This document shows positions 43,394 through 52,612 of a stretch of 64,000 nucleotides of DNA, one piece after another. Origin of the DNA: JBFJKD01 sp038106145 (lineage in GTDB: Bacteria > Pseudomonadota > Gammaproteobacteria > Pseudomonadales > Porticoccaceae). Below the pieces are notes generated by a model, which saw nothing but the letters and a program-made list of their open reading frames with translations, did not search any database and had not been told where the DNA came from. Location: assembly GCA_038106145.1 (NCBI GenBank), contig JAYODD010000005.1:1-64000 (forward strand), given 5' to 3'. The first letter of the stretch is position 1. Every line of letters begins with the position of its first letter. The translations under genes were made by a program, and so were the position numbers.

Positions 43394-44356
43394 ATGCGTA
43401 CGCATTACCCCGCCATTCGACCCTATCAGACGCACCGCTTTGCAGTGGGTGAGCCGCACGTTTTGCACGTGGAGGAGTGTGGTAATCCCGATGGCCTGCC
43501 AGTATTGTTCGTGCACGGCGGCCCGGGGGCCGGTTGCACAGAGCAGGACCGCTGTTTTTTCGATCCGGAAATCTACCGTATTATTCTGTTCGATCAGCGT
43601 GGCAGTGGTCGTTCCACCCCCCACGCCAGTCTCGTGGCCAACGATACCCACCAACTGGTCGCTGATATGGAAGCGCTGCGGCAGTTTCTCGGCATAGATC
43701 GCTGGGTGTTATTTGGTGGCTCCTGGGGCTCTTCCCTCAGTCTGATTTACGCGCAAACCTGGCCTGAACGGGTGCTGGGGCTTATTCTGCGGGGCATCTT
43801 TCTATGTCGCGGTGAAGATATTCACTGGTTTTATCAGGACGGTGCTCATCGCGTGTTTCCCGATTACTGGCGGGATTTCGTGGCGCCTATTGCCGATGCG
43901 GAACGCCGCGATATGGTCGGCGCCTACTACCGCTTGCTGACCGGCGATAATGAAATTCAGCGCATGGCCGCCGCCAAGGCCTGGTCTCTCTGGGAAGGGC
44001 GTTGTGCCACCCTGGATCCGGCCCCGGCGGTGGTAAATCGCTTTGGCAACCCGCACACGGCACTGGCCCTGGCGCGCATCGAGGCGCATTACTTTGTGAA
44101 TAAAATATTTCTGGAGCCCAACAGTATTCTCGCGGGCGCTCACCGCCTGCGCACTATTCCCGGATTTATTATTCATGGCCGCTACGATATGGTTTGCCCG
44201 GTGGATCAGGCCTTCGCGCTGCATGCCGCGTGGCCGCAGGCGGAGCTCGAAATTATTCGCGACGCGGGCCATGCGTCCAGCGAAGCCGGTACCGTCGACG
44301 CGCTGGTGCGGGCCGCGGACAGGATGGCGCGGCTGATTGGCGCGCGGGAAAAGTAG
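43394..44356 (+). CDS. pip: Proline iminopeptidase
   Basis: This 320-residue alpha/beta hydrolase (peptidase S33) releases N-terminal proline from peptides. Key features are the oxyanion segment FVHGGPGAG, DQRGSGRSTPHAS, and the nucleophile motif GGSWGSSLSL (Ser at about residue 112). The acid is in HGRYDMVCP and the catalytic His is in DAGHASSE. It is cytoplasmic. The last base of its stop codon is the first base of the dtd GTG start, so the two are translationally coupled. Confidence 0.93.
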   Translation: MRTHYPAIRPYQTHRFAVGEPHVLHVEECGNPDGLPVLFVHGGPGAGCTEQDRCFFDPEIYRIILFDQRGSGRSTPHASLVANDTHQLVADMEALRQFLGIDRWVLFGGSWGSSLSLIYAQTWPERVLGLILRGIFLCRGEDIHWFYQDGAHRVFPDYWRDFVAPIADAERRDMVGAYYRLLTGDNEIQRMAAAKAWSLWEGRCATLDPAPAVVNRFGNPHTALALARIEAHYFVNKIFLEPNSILAGAHRLRTIPGFIIHGRYDMVCPVDQAFALHAAWPQAELEIIRDAGHASSEAGTVDALVRAADRMARLIGAREK

Positions 44357-44805
44357 TGCTGGGACTGATCCAGAGGGTCACCCACGCGTCTGTCGCGGTG
44401 GCCGGGTCCGTGGTCGGCGAGATCGGACCGGGCTTGCTGCTGTTCCTCGGCGTGCAGCGCGGTGACGGCCCGGCCGAATGCGACAAGCTGGCGCGAAAAG
44501 TTGTCAATTACCGGGTTTTTTCCGACCCCCAGGGGCGTATGAACAACAGCGTTGCGGACATCGCCGGAAGCATTTTGGTGGTGCCACAATTTACCCTTGC
44601 TGCCGACACCGGTACCGGTTTGCGCCCGAGCTTTGCCAGCGCTGCGCCACCGAATTTGGCGGAATCACTGTACCGGCGATTTGTGGCGCAACTGGAGACA
44701 GTGCACCAGCCTGTTGCCACTGGAGTATTTGGCGCGGATATGCAGGTGTCCCTGTGTAATAACGGCCCGGTGACGTTTTTGCTGCGCGTGCCGCCCACTG
44801 TTTAG
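44356..44805 (+). CDS. dtd: D-aminoacyl-tRNA deacylase
   Basis: This 149-residue enzyme hydrolyses D-aminoacyl-tRNAs for proofreading. It aligns over its full length with E. coli Dtd. Landmarks are LIQRVTHASVAVAG, GPGLLLFLGV, VVPQFTLAADTGTGLRPSFASAAPP (core SQFTLAAD-like PQFTLAAD) and the C-terminal cis Gly-Pro in NNGPVTFLL. The start is GTG 44356, shared with the pip stop. It forms a two-gene unit with pip. Confidence 0.94.
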   Translation: MLGLIQRVTHASVAVAGSVVGEIGPGLLLFLGVQRGDGPAECDKLARKVVNYRVFSDPQGRMNNSVADIAGSILVVPQFTLAADTGTGLRPSFASAAPPNLAESLYRRFVAQLETVHQPVATGVFGADMQVSLCNNGPVTFLLRVPPTV

Positions 44806-44811
44806 TGCCGG

Positions 44812-46074
44812 TTAAACAGTGAAAGTGGTTTTCAGTTTTTTTGTCACCAGCACATTTTTCAGGCGCGCATAGTTGGGCACGCCGTTTTTGTAGGGCGGAT
44901 AGTCTTCCCCCTGAATCAAGGGTTCGAGATAAGCCCGCGCCCGCGCAGTAATGCCAAAGCCGTTGCGGGTAATGAAATGACGGGGCATCTTCTTTTCGAC
45001 GTTGGCGACTCGCTGTAGCGGCGCTTCACCGAGATGCCAACGGTACTTTTTGCCCGCGCCCCGTTCGATGGTGACCATCACGGCATTCTTGCCCGCCAGT
45101 GCGTACTCGACGGCGGCGCGTCCCACGGCATAGGCCTGTTCCACGTCGGTGGCCGAGGCGATATGGCGGGCGGCCCGTTGCAGGTAATCCGCCAGCGCGT
45201 AGTGGTATTTGTAGCCAAGCTCGGCTTTGATCAGCGCCGCCAGAGTGGGTGCGACTCCACCCAATTGCTGGTGCCCAAAAGCGTCGGTTGACCCCGCTGC
45301 GGCGAGGAAAGTACCGTCGGCGTATTGGGCCCCCTCGGAAGCGACGATCACGCAGTAACCCTCGCGTTTTACGGTGCGCTGCACTTCGGCGAGAAACCTG
45401 TCCCGATCGAAAGAGATTTCCGGAAACAGAATAATATGCGGCGGGTCCCCCGCGCCCTGCGCCGCCAGACCACCAGCCGCCGCGATCCACCCGGCGTGCC
45501 GGCCCATGACTTCGAGAATAAATACCTTGGTGGACGTGGCGCACATGGACGCGACATCCAGGCTCGCCTCGCGGGTGGCGACCGCCACGTACTTTGCCAC
45601 GGAGCCAAACCCCGGGCAGGTATCGGTTAACGGCAGGTCGTTGTCCACGGTTTTGGGAATGTGGATGGCCTGAATGGGGTAGCCCAGGGTGTGTGATAGC
45701 TGTGACACTTTCAGACAGGTATCGGCCGAGTCGCCGCCGCCGTTGTAAAAAAAATAGCCGATATTGTGGGCGCGAAATACCTCGATAAGCCGTTCGAATT
45801 CAGCGCGATTGTGCGCCAGATCCTGCAGTTTATGGCGGCAGGAACCAAAAGCCCCGGAGGGCGTGTGGCGCAGCGCGGCGATGGTTTTTGCCGACTCCCT
45901 CGAGGTATCGATCAACTCTTCGCGCAGCGCGCCAATAATGCCATTGCGTCCGGCGAAAACCTTGCCAATTTTATCGCGGTGGGCGCGCGCGGTTTCGATG
46001 ACGCCGCAGGCGCTGGCGTTAATAACCGCGGTCACACCACCGGATTGCGCGTAAAACGCGTTCTTTTTTGCCAT
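44812..46074 (-). CDS. pfp: 6-phosphofructokinase, probably pyrophosphate-dependent
   Basis: This 420-residue phosphofructokinase is longer than bacterial PfkA (about 320) and of the PPi-type lineage. The phosphate-donor motif is GGGDS at 112-116. The following motif is PKTVDND (140-146), where Lys141 replaces the Gly of ATP-dependent enzymes; that Lys is the usual marker of pyrophosphate use. MGRHAGWIAA and PEISFD are also conserved. The reaction is reversible and can serve glycolysis and gluconeogenesis. Donor specificity is predicted, not proven. It converges with dtd across 6 nt and stands alone. Confidence 0.87.
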   Translation of the reverse strand: MAKKNAFYAQSGGVTAVINASACGVIETARAHRDKIGKVFAGRNGIIGALREELIDTSRESAKTIAALRHTPSGAFGSCRHKLQDLAHNRAEFERLIEVFRAHNIGYFFYNGGGDSADTCLKVSQLSHTLGYPIQAIHIPKTVDNDLPLTDTCPGFGSVAKYVAVATREASLDVASMCATSTKVFILEVMGRHAGWIAAAGGLAAQGAGDPPHIILFPEISFDRDRFLAEVQRTVKREGYCVIVASEGAQYADGTFLAAAGSTDAFGHQQLGGVAPTLAALIKAELGYKYHYALADYLQRAARHIASATDVEQAYAVGRAAVEYALAGKNAVMVTIERGAGKKYRWHLGEAPLQRVANVEKKMPRHFITRNGFGITARARAYLEPLIQGEDYPPYKNGVPNYARLKNVLVTKKLKTTFTV

Positions 46075-46217
46075 GTTTTCCCCGCGCGAGGCAGCTTAAT
46101 TCGGACGGGGCATGATACTGGAATCGTTGCCTGAATGCATGGCGGATATCGTTCGCAATGGCGGCGGCTGGGCATTGGTGTGATAATCCGGGCACAGCAT
46201 TACCGGCCGGTCAACGC

Positions 46218-47621
46218 ATGCACATTCATATATTGGGTATTTGCGGCACCTTTATGGGTAGCCTCGCGCAACTGGCGGCTGCCGAGGGCCATCGCGTCAC
46301 CGGTAGCGACGCCAATGTCTATCCGCCCATGAGTACCCAGCTCGCTCAGGCCGGTATTGAAGTCATCGAAGGCTACGATGTGGCGCAGTTCCAACCGGCC
46401 CCCGATCTGGTGGTAGTGGGCAATGCCCTGTCCAGGGGCAATCCCTGTGTGGAATACCTGCTCAACGCCGGTTTGCCCTATATTTCAGGGCCGCAGTGGC
46501 TGGGGGAGCACTTTTTGCCTGGTAAACACGTGCTGGCGGTTGCCGGGACCCACGGCAAAACCACCACGGCGAGCATGCTGGCGTGGATTCTGGAATATGC
46601 GGGGCGTTCGCCGGGGTTTTTAATTGGTGGCGTTCCCCGGAATTTTGGCGTGTCGGCGCGACTGGGTGCAACGACGTTATTTGTGGTGGAGGCGGACGAA
46701 TACGACACGGCGTTTTTCGACAAGCGTTCCAAGTTTGTGCACTACCATCCGCGCACGTTGGTACTGAATAATCTGGAGTTTGACCACGGGGACATATTTC
46801 CGGACCTGGCGGCGATCCAGACCCAGTTTCACCACCTGCTGCGCACTGTGCCTGCACAGGGCCTGGTGGTGGTGCCCCAGGATGATGCCAATTTGGCCGC
46901 AGTGCTGCAGCGCGGCTGCTGGACCCCTGTGGAAACCGTGGGAGGTAACGGCCAATGGCGCGCAAATCTGCTGGCCGCAGATGGCAGCGCGTTTGAGATT
47001 TTAAGTAGTGATAGCACGGTGGGCAGGGTCGAGTGGGAATTGACTGGCGATCACAACGTGGCGAATGGCCTGATGGCGGTGGCCGCGGCTCGCCACGTTG
47101 GAGTCACCGCGCAGCAGGCCTGCGCGGGGCTGAGTCACTTCCGGGGCGTCAGCCGACGCATGGAACGGCTCGGCAGTTTTGCGGATATTCATGTGTATGA
47201 TGATTTTGCCCATCACCCAACGGCGATTGCGACAACGCTGCGGGGTTTACGCAGCAAAGTCGGCGCGGAAAGAATCATTGCTGTTATCGAGCCGCGCTCC
47301 AATACCATGAAAATGGGCATGCACCGCGCTGCGCTGACAACGGCTACGCGCGACGCCAATTTTGCGTTGTGGTACCAGCCGCCCGCTATGGACTGGTCGT
47401 TACGGGAGCTGGTCGCCGGTGCCGATGTGCCGGGCAAGGTGGTGAGCGATATGGAACAGTTGGTCGATGAAACCTTGAGGGCGGCCGGGAAAAGCGCGCA
47501 TATCGTGATTATGAGCAACGGTGGGTTCGGCGGTTTTCAAGCCCGGTTACTGGCGCGGTTGCGGCAACATCAAGACCGCGGGCGAGACGCGGATGGCGTG
47601 GAGCGGCGCGGTGGCCAGTAA
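46218..47621 (+). CDS. mpl: UDP-N-acetylmuramate:L-Ala-gamma-D-Glu-meso-DAP ligase
   Basis: This 467-residue Mur-ligase-family enzyme reuses murein tripeptide during cell-wall recycling. It starts MHIHILGICGTFMGSLAQLA and has the ATP loop AGTHGKTTTASMLAWIL. EADEYDTAFFDKRSKFVHY and the C-terminal VYDDFAHHPTAIATTL with the Mpl-type EPRSNTMKMG follow. ATG 46218 matches the family start; the 20 upstream in-frame residues are not homologous. Its end overlaps the YjdF-like gene by 29 nt. Confidence 0.95.
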   Translation: MHIHILGICGTFMGSLAQLAAAEGHRVTGSDANVYPPMSTQLAQAGIEVIEGYDVAQFQPAPDLVVVGNALSRGNPCVEYLLNAGLPYISGPQWLGEHFLPGKHVLAVAGTHGKTTTASMLAWILEYAGRSPGFLIGGVPRNFGVSARLGATTLFVVEADEYDTAFFDKRSKFVHYHPRTLVLNNLEFDHGDIFPDLAAIQTQFHHLLRTVPAQGLVVVPQDDANLAAVLQRGCWTPVETVGGNGQWRANLLAADGSAFEILSSDSTVGRVEWELTGDHNVANGLMAVAAARHVGVTAQQACAGLSHFRGVSRRMERLGSFADIHVYDDFAHHPTAIATTLRGLRSKVGAERIIAVIEPRSNTMKMGMHRAALTTATRDANFALWYQPPAMDWSLRELVAGADVPGKVVSDMEQLVDETLRAAGKSAHIVIMSNGGFGGFQARLLARLRQHQDRGRDADGVERRGGQ

Positions 47622-48243
47622 CCGAGAGCTGTTGGTGTTGCTGGCATTGATTGGTGCGATCACGCTGTGGTCGTGGAACGATCCCTTTGACCGACTCACC
47701 TGGTGGATGGAGACATTGCCAGTGCTGCTGGCGCTGCCAGTAGTGTGGCTGACCCGCGCGCGGTTCCCATTGACCCGTCTGGTCTACTATCTGATTTTCC
47801 TGCATGCGGTGCTCTTGCTGGTCGGTGGACATTACACCTACGCCCGGGTGCCCGTCGGCTTCTGGGTGCAGGACCTGTTTGAGCTAAGCCGCAACCACTA
47901 CGACCGTTTGGGACATTTTGCGCAGGGGTTTGTGCCGGCTCTGGTGGCGCGGGAAATATTATTGGGCAATCGGGTTTTGGCGCGCGGCCCCTGGCTGTTC
48001 TTTTTGGTGACCTGTTTCGCCCTCGCCCTGAGCGCCTTCTACGAATTGATCGAGTGGTGGGCGGCGGTATTCGGCGGCGACGGCAGCATTGAGTTTCTCG
48101 GCGTACAGGGGGATATCTGGGATGCCCAGTGGGACATGTTGTGGGCCTTGCTGGGCGCCCTGAGTGCACAGGGCGCGCTGGCGCGGTGGCACGACCGCCA
48201 GCTGGCGCAGGTCGCGGCCCATCGCGATCGGGGAGCTGGTTAA
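47593..48243 (+). CDS. YjdF-type (DUF2238) integral membrane protein
   Basis: This 216-residue protein has about five to six transmembrane segments and the DUF2238 signature YDRLGHFAQGFVPALVAREILL (core RLGHFAQG). The ALSAFYELIEWWAA helix and the C-terminal GDIWDAQWDMLWALLGA follow. E. coli YjdF has the same pattern. Function is unknown; the conserved His, Glu and Asp inside membrane segments suggest an enzyme or an ion-handling protein. It starts at ATG 47593 inside mpl (29-nt overlap), indicating co-translation with the cell-wall recycling gene. Confidence 0.87.
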   Translation: MAWSGAVASNRELLVLLALIGAITLWSWNDPFDRLTWWMETLPVLLALPVVWLTRARFPLTRLVYYLIFLHAVLLLVGGHYTYARVPVGFWVQDLFELSRNHYDRLGHFAQGFVPALVAREILLGNRVLARGPWLFFLVTCFALALSAFYELIEWWAAVFGGDGSIEFLGVQGDIWDAQWDMLWALLGALSAQGALARWHDRQLAQVAAHRDRGAG

Positions 48244-48244
48244 G

Positions 48245-49126
48245 TTGGCGCAGGTATTGCTGGTGGGGTGCGGCGACATTGGCAGCGGTTTGGCGACCCT
48301 TCTGGTGGCGCGGGGACATCAGGTTATCGCGGTAAAGCGTAGCGTGCCCCACAGGGCCCTGCCTGGTGTGCGCTACCTGATCTGTGATATCACCAAACCG
48401 GATCAGGTGCAGCGCATTCCCCGCGAGGTCGACCAGGTGTTTGTGATTCTGGCGCCGGAGGAGCGCACGGAAAGTTGCTATCAGACTTTGTTTGTTGCCG
48501 GCCTGAGCAATTTGTTACAGCATTTTGCACACGCCATCGAGGAGCGCTCGATTCGGCGTCGCGCCACACCACACTGGATATTTGTGTCATCCACCGGCGT
48601 CTATGGCCAGCACCGCGGCGAGTGGGTGGATGAAGATTCGCCGACCCTGCCGCGGGGTTTTAACGGCCGCTGTCTATTACAGGCGGAAAAATTGCTGCAA
48701 GACCAGTATCCCGGCGCGACCGTGGTCAGGTTTGCGGGCATTTACGGACCCGGTCGCGACCGATTGATCAACACCGTATTACAGGGTATCCCGGTACAGT
48801 ATCAGCCTGATTACTACACCAATCGCATTCACACCGAGGATTGCGTGCACCTGTTGGCGCACCTGCTGGCGCAGCGGCTGGCGGGCACCACGTTGAAGAC
48901 CTGTTATGTGGCGAGCGACAATGCACCTGCTCCCCTGGGCGAAGTGGTGACCTGGCTGGCGCAGCAACTCGGTTGCGCGGCGCCGTCGGCGTGGGAGGCT
49001 ACGCCTATCTCGCCGACGCAGAACAAACGTTGTCGCAATGACAAGGTGACTGAACTGGGATATGTATTTCGCTACGGCGATTATCAGAGCGGTTATCGCG
49101 ACATTATTGACGCATCCACTGGATGA
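48245..49126 (+). CDS. YeeZ-like NAD(P)-dependent SDR/epimerase
   Basis: This protein of about 293 residues has an N-terminal Rossmann motif, VLLVGCGDIGSGLATLL. FVSSTGVYGQHRGEWVDED contains the S-S/T and Y-G signature of extended-type SDRs, and VVRFAGIYGPGRDR is the NAD-binding/substrate loop. The frame is open upstream, but the Rossmann strand must begin near 48250. The only suitable initiator is TTG 48245, just after the yjdF-like stop and preceded by GGGAG, so the start is tentative. E. coli YeeZ is the closest match I know. The substrate is unknown. Confidence 0.78.
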   Translation: MAQVLLVGCGDIGSGLATLLVARGHQVIAVKRSVPHRALPGVRYLICDITKPDQVQRIPREVDQVFVILAPEERTESCYQTLFVAGLSNLLQHFAHAIEERSIRRRATPHWIFVSSTGVYGQHRGEWVDEDSPTLPRGFNGRCLLQAEKLLQDQYPGATVVRFAGIYGPGRDRLINTVLQGIPVQYQPDYYTNRIHTEDCVHLLAHLLAQRLAGTTLKTCYVASDNAPAPLGEVVTWLAQQLGCAAPSAWEATPISPTQNKRCRNDKVTELGYVFRYGDYQSGYRDIIDASTG

Positions 49127-49132
49127 ACGGGT

Positions 49133-50089
49133 ATGGACGATAGCGGCGCGGAGAAAATTTTGGTCGGCATCAGCAGTTGCCTGTTGGGCGCGCCGGTACG
49201 TTATAACGGTGGCCACAAGCGCAACGACTATATCGAAAAAACCCTCGGCCAGTTTTTTCAGTTCGTGCCATTTTGTCCGGAGGTGGATATTGGCATGGGC
49301 GTGCCCCGTCCGGCCATTCGCTTGCTGGTGGTGGACGGGGGTGTGCGCGCCGTTGGGGTAAAGGATGCCTCCCTGGACGTTACCGAAAAGCTGGATCGCT
49401 GTGCGCAGGAACAGAAATCCTGGCACGCTGATTTGTGCGGCTACATTCTTAAAAAAGATTCGCCCAGTTGCGGCATGGAACGGGTGAAGACCTACGCCAA
49501 TGGCCAGCCGCGAAAAAATGGAGTGGGTTTGTACGCGGCGCGCCTGATGGCTAACTTTCCTCTCCTGCCGGTGGAGGAGGAAGGTCGACTGGGCGATCCG
49601 GCTTTGCGGGAAAATTTTCTTCAGCGTGTGTATGTGTTCCACCGCTGGCGACAGCTACTGGGCCAGGGGTTAAGCCATAGCGCGTTGACCACATTTCATG
49701 CTCGGCACAAATTACTGTTTATGAGTCATCACCAGAACGCAACCCGCGCACTCGGTAAATTACTTGCCACTGGCGCTCGGCAGGGAGTGGATCAGTTGGC
49801 CGGACAATACATCAGCGCTGCGATGACGCTCCTGAAAACGCAGGCGAGCCGCCGTAACCATGTGAATGTACTGCAACACATTCAGGGTTATCTCAAGGGC
49901 GAACTGGAGCCGGATGATAAACGGGAGTTGGGGGAACTGATTGAGCAGTACCGTTGTGGCGAGGTACCGCTGATTGCGCCCATCACCTTGCTGCGCCATC
50001 ATTTTCGCAAACATCCCGATCCCTATATTGAACATTCCTGTTATATGCGGCCGTGGCCCGAGGTGTTGCGCCACCAGGATATCACCTGA
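49133..50089 (+). CDS. TudS (DUF523) - YbgA (DUF1722) fusion protein
   Basis: This 318-residue protein joins an N-terminal DUF523 domain (about 8-155) to a C-terminal DUF1722/YbgA domain (about 185-300, HARHKLLFMSH). DUF523 includes the thiouracil desulfurase TudS, which holds a [4Fe-4S] cluster through three cysteines. The matching residues here are Cys16 (SSCLLG), Cys48 (FCPEVD) and Cys113 (PSCGM). The whole resembles long YbgA-type proteins often located next to photolyase genes; no photolyase is adjacent here. Removal of sulfur from thiopyrimidines is a reasonable but untested prediction. It lies 6 nt after the YeeZ-like gene. Confidence 0.85.
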   Translation: MDDSGAEKILVGISSCLLGAPVRYNGGHKRNDYIEKTLGQFFQFVPFCPEVDIGMGVPRPAIRLLVVDGGVRAVGVKDASLDVTEKLDRCAQEQKSWHADLCGYILKKDSPSCGMERVKTYANGQPRKNGVGLYAARLMANFPLLPVEEEGRLGDPALRENFLQRVYVFHRWRQLLGQGLSHSALTTFHARHKLLFMSHHQNATRALGKLLATGARQGVDQLAGQYISAAMTLLKTQASRRNHVNVLQHIQGYLKGELEPDDKRELGELIEQYRCGEVPLIAPITLLRHHFRKHPDPYIEHSCYMRPWPEVLRHQDIT

Positions 50090-50206
50090 GCAATCCTGCT
50101 CCGCCCCGCAGCGCCGTGCAATTGCTGCAGTACCGGATTCCTGCCCCTCGCCATGGGGGATGAAATGTTCTAACCTGTTTAGCGGTCAATAACGTCGGCG
50201 GGCACG

Positions 50207-51178
50207 ATGATTACCAGTGTGATGTGGGTTGCGGGGGAAGCGGAACTGCGCCGTGGGGGAGTTGAGCAAATTGCCACCTGGCAACAACTGCCCGACGCGC
50301 AATTATGGCTGCATATGTGGGGCGAAGAGCCAGCGTTTGAGCGCGCCCAACTCGAACACTTTGCTTTTCATCCCCTCGCCATCAAGGACGGGTTAAAAAA
50401 TCGCGAACCGCCAAAATATCGCGTGTACGACGATTACACATTTATCCTGTTGCGCGGTCTCGATGCGGAAAGTTTGTCTCTGGACGTGGGCACTATTCAA
50501 CTGGCATTTTTTTGCGCGGAACGTTGTCTGGTGACGCGCAGCAGCGGGGATTCTCCAAGTATCAATCACTGGCTGCAGTCCCCCGAACTGAGCGAGCATC
50601 TGGCCCGGGGCAGCATGGCGGTGTGCCTGCGGGTAGCGAGCACGGTGGCCCAGCGCTATCTCAACTTACTGCTGGATTTCGAGCCGCGGCTGGGTGATCT
50701 TGAGGATAACCTGCTGCTGGCGCCGAGTGACGATGCCATGGCGCAACTGATCGAATATCGCACCAGCCTGCGTAAACTGTGGCGCATATTCAGTTATCAG
50801 GAAAAACTTTTTCAGCACCTGTGTGACGATATTCCAGAGGACACAGCGGCTGATGCGTGGATTCGCGCGCGACTCACCGAGGTCTACGACAAGTTTGAAC
50901 GGTTGCACAGCTTGAGCCAGTTGTACTATTCCCTGGCGGGGGATTTGATAGAGGGCTATTTGTCCCTGTCCTCCCATTCATTGAACAAGAAACTGGGAGT
51001 GTTGACGGTGCTGACGGCGATATTCGTGCCGCTCAGTTTTCTCGCCGGTGTCTACGGAATGAATTTTGACGTGATGCCGGAGTTGCACTATCGGTGGGGT
51101 TATTTCGTCCTGTTGTCGGTTATGCTAACCGTGGCAGTGGGTTTGGTTGTAATTTTTAAGCGCAAAAAATGGCTGTAG
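50207..51178 (+). CDS. CorA-family divalent metal transporter (ZntB-like)
   Basis: This 323-residue CorA-type protein has a large N-terminal cytoplasmic domain and two C-terminal transmembrane helices (about 263-285 and 297-317). The selectivity motif GMN in GVYGMNFDVMPEL lies between them. The sequence is closer to ZntB-type zinc transporters than to CorA of E. coli, judged by the N-terminal WLHMW and the long helical stalk. The family moves Mg2+, Co2+, Ni2+ or Zn2+; the substrate here is undetermined. It is followed 51 nt later by an MscS channel in the same direction. Confidence 0.9.
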   Translation: MITSVMWVAGEAELRRGGVEQIATWQQLPDAQLWLHMWGEEPAFERAQLEHFAFHPLAIKDGLKNREPPKYRVYDDYTFILLRGLDAESLSLDVGTIQLAFFCAERCLVTRSSGDSPSINHWLQSPELSEHLARGSMAVCLRVASTVAQRYLNLLLDFEPRLGDLEDNLLLAPSDDAMAQLIEYRTSLRKLWRIFSYQEKLFQHLCDDIPEDTAADAWIRARLTEVYDKFERLHSLSQLYYSLAGDLIEGYLSLSSHSLNKKLGVLTVLTAIFVPLSFLAGVYGMNFDVMPELHYRWGYFVLLSVMLTVAVGLVVIFKRKKWL

Positions 51179-51229
51179 CGGCTGTGCTGAGAAAGTCACT
51201 TTTGCGGGGCGCTTGAAGAGGGCGTGGCG

Positions 51230-52096
51230 ATGGATAAATTCAAGGCGGTGCTGGAGTTTCGTCTGATTGATGTGGCGGGCTATCAGCTCACCGTGGTCGA
51301 ACTGGGTTCGTCGCTGGCGATCCTGCTGATTGCGATTTTGCTGTCGCGTAATCTCAGTAATTACATGACGCGCATTATTACCGCGCGCAGTCGTATTTCG
51401 CCCACCCAGCTGTATACCTTCAATCGCATTTTCAGTTGGGCAATTCTTGCGATTGGCGTGTTGTTGTCCCTGGGGATGCTGGGTCTGAGTACCGACAAGC
51501 TAATGCTGGTGGTCGGGGCGCTCGGTGTTGGCATCGGGTTCGGCCTGCAAAATATCGTCAATAATTTTGTTTCCGGCATCATTATTTTGTTTGAAAAGTC
51601 CCTGCGTGTCGGCGATTTCGTGGAACTTGAATCGGGATTGCTCGGGGAGGTAAAAGAAATAAATATCCGCAGCACGCTAATTCGGACGCTGGATAACGCC
51701 GATATCCTGGTGCCAAATTCCGAGTTCATCAATAATCGAGTGAACAACTGGACGCTGTCCGATGACGAGCGGCGTTTTTTGATTCCCTTTGGTGTGGCCT
51801 ACGCAAGCGACCCGCAGAAAGTACAGGAAGTGGTGCTCGCAGAAATTAAAAAAGTGCCGTTCACCTTGAGCGGGGAACGCCGCGAACCCTCCGTCGTAAT
51901 GACGGAGTTTGGCGACAGCAGTCTCAATTTTGATCTGGTGGTGTGGCTCAAGGGCGACAACGTCAAGCGGCCGGGTCTGGTCAGATCCTGTTATCTTTTG
52001 GCCATTCACAAGGCACTGGTGGATAACGCCATTGAAATTCCCTTTCCGCAGCGGGATTTGCATATTCGCTCGGGTCTACCGAGTAGCGCCAGATAA
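51230..52096 (+). CDS. Small mechanosensitive channel, MscS family
   Basis: This 288-residue protein has three or four membrane segments. The pore helix TM3 at about residues 88-120 has the MscS pattern VVGALGVGIGFGLQNIVNNF, with small residues facing the pore. A beta domain follows (LRVGDFVELE and PNSEFINNRVNNW), then the alpha-beta cytoplasmic cage. It releases solutes on hypo-osmotic shock. ATG 51230 is preceded by GAAGAGGG at 8 nt and is preferred to GTG 51224. Compared with MscS of E. coli (286 residues), length is standard. Confidence 0.92.
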   Translation: MDKFKAVLEFRLIDVAGYQLTVVELGSSLAILLIAILLSRNLSNYMTRIITARSRISPTQLYTFNRIFSWAILAIGVLLSLGMLGLSTDKLMLVVGALGVGIGFGLQNIVNNFVSGIIILFEKSLRVGDFVELESGLLGEVKEINIRSTLIRTLDNADILVPNSEFINNRVNNWTLSDDERRFLIPFGVAYASDPQKVQEVVLAEIKKVPFTLSGERREPSVVMTEFGDSSLNFDLVVWLKGDNVKRPGLVRSCYLLAIHKALVDNAIEIPFPQRDLHIRSGLPSSAR

Positions 52097-52173
52097 ATGT
52101 TTGTTGGTGGGTGACGAATTAAGAAGCGCCGCGTGCCTGAAAAACCCCCGTGGCTCGATGTGTCGACCTGGTG

Positions 52174-52536
52174 CTACCCGCTGACCAGCCCGTAGGCGTT
52201 GCTGGCCTGTAATAACGCGATGTGGTCTGCTTCGACGATGGCAACAATCTGGCAGCCCATTTTATATTGCGCGCGAGTCTCTTCGTTACTATTCCACATC
52301 AGCTGTTGCCAGGCGATGCGCAACGTCGCGCTAACGCTCAACTGGCCCTGTTGAGGGTTGCGAAAGCTGATAACAACGCGTTTGGTGCTGCCCGGGATAA
52401 ATGCTTTGTCGGTAAGCAACATCAGCCCCGTTGTGGACAGGTCCTCGATATAGCCAAGTACCGTGCCGCACTCCAGGTCCTTGACCTGAGCGAGAGCGAC
52501 CAGGTGTCGGCGTTGGTTCTTGCGATGATTGCTCAC
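52174..52536 (-). CDS. PilZ domain protein
   Basis: This 120-residue single PilZ domain carries the c-di-GMP binding signature: an N-terminal RxxxR-type patch (RKNQRR, residues 5-10) and the EDLSTTGL turn matching D/NxSxxG. It starts at GTG 52536 with GGAGGT 6 nt upstream. It is cytoplasmic and likely a c-di-GMP receptor that controls motility or exopolysaccharide, but the target is unknown. It lies directly after the 1361-residue membrane protein gene on the same strand (76 nt apart). Two c-di-GMP-related proteins lie 10-15 kb to its left. Confidence 0.85.
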   Translation of the reverse strand: MSNHRKNQRRHLVALAQVKDLECGTVLGYIEDLSTTGLMLLTDKAFIPGSTKRVVISFRNPQQGQLSVSATLRIAWQQLMWNSNEETRAQYKMGCQIVAIVEADHIALLQASNAYGLVSG

Positions 52537-52612
52537 AGGTTACCTCCACGGCGCCAGGGAACGCCTTCGGCTGCCTCAGTATATCCGTTTACGACCACCA
52601 CCGTGGTGTGAC

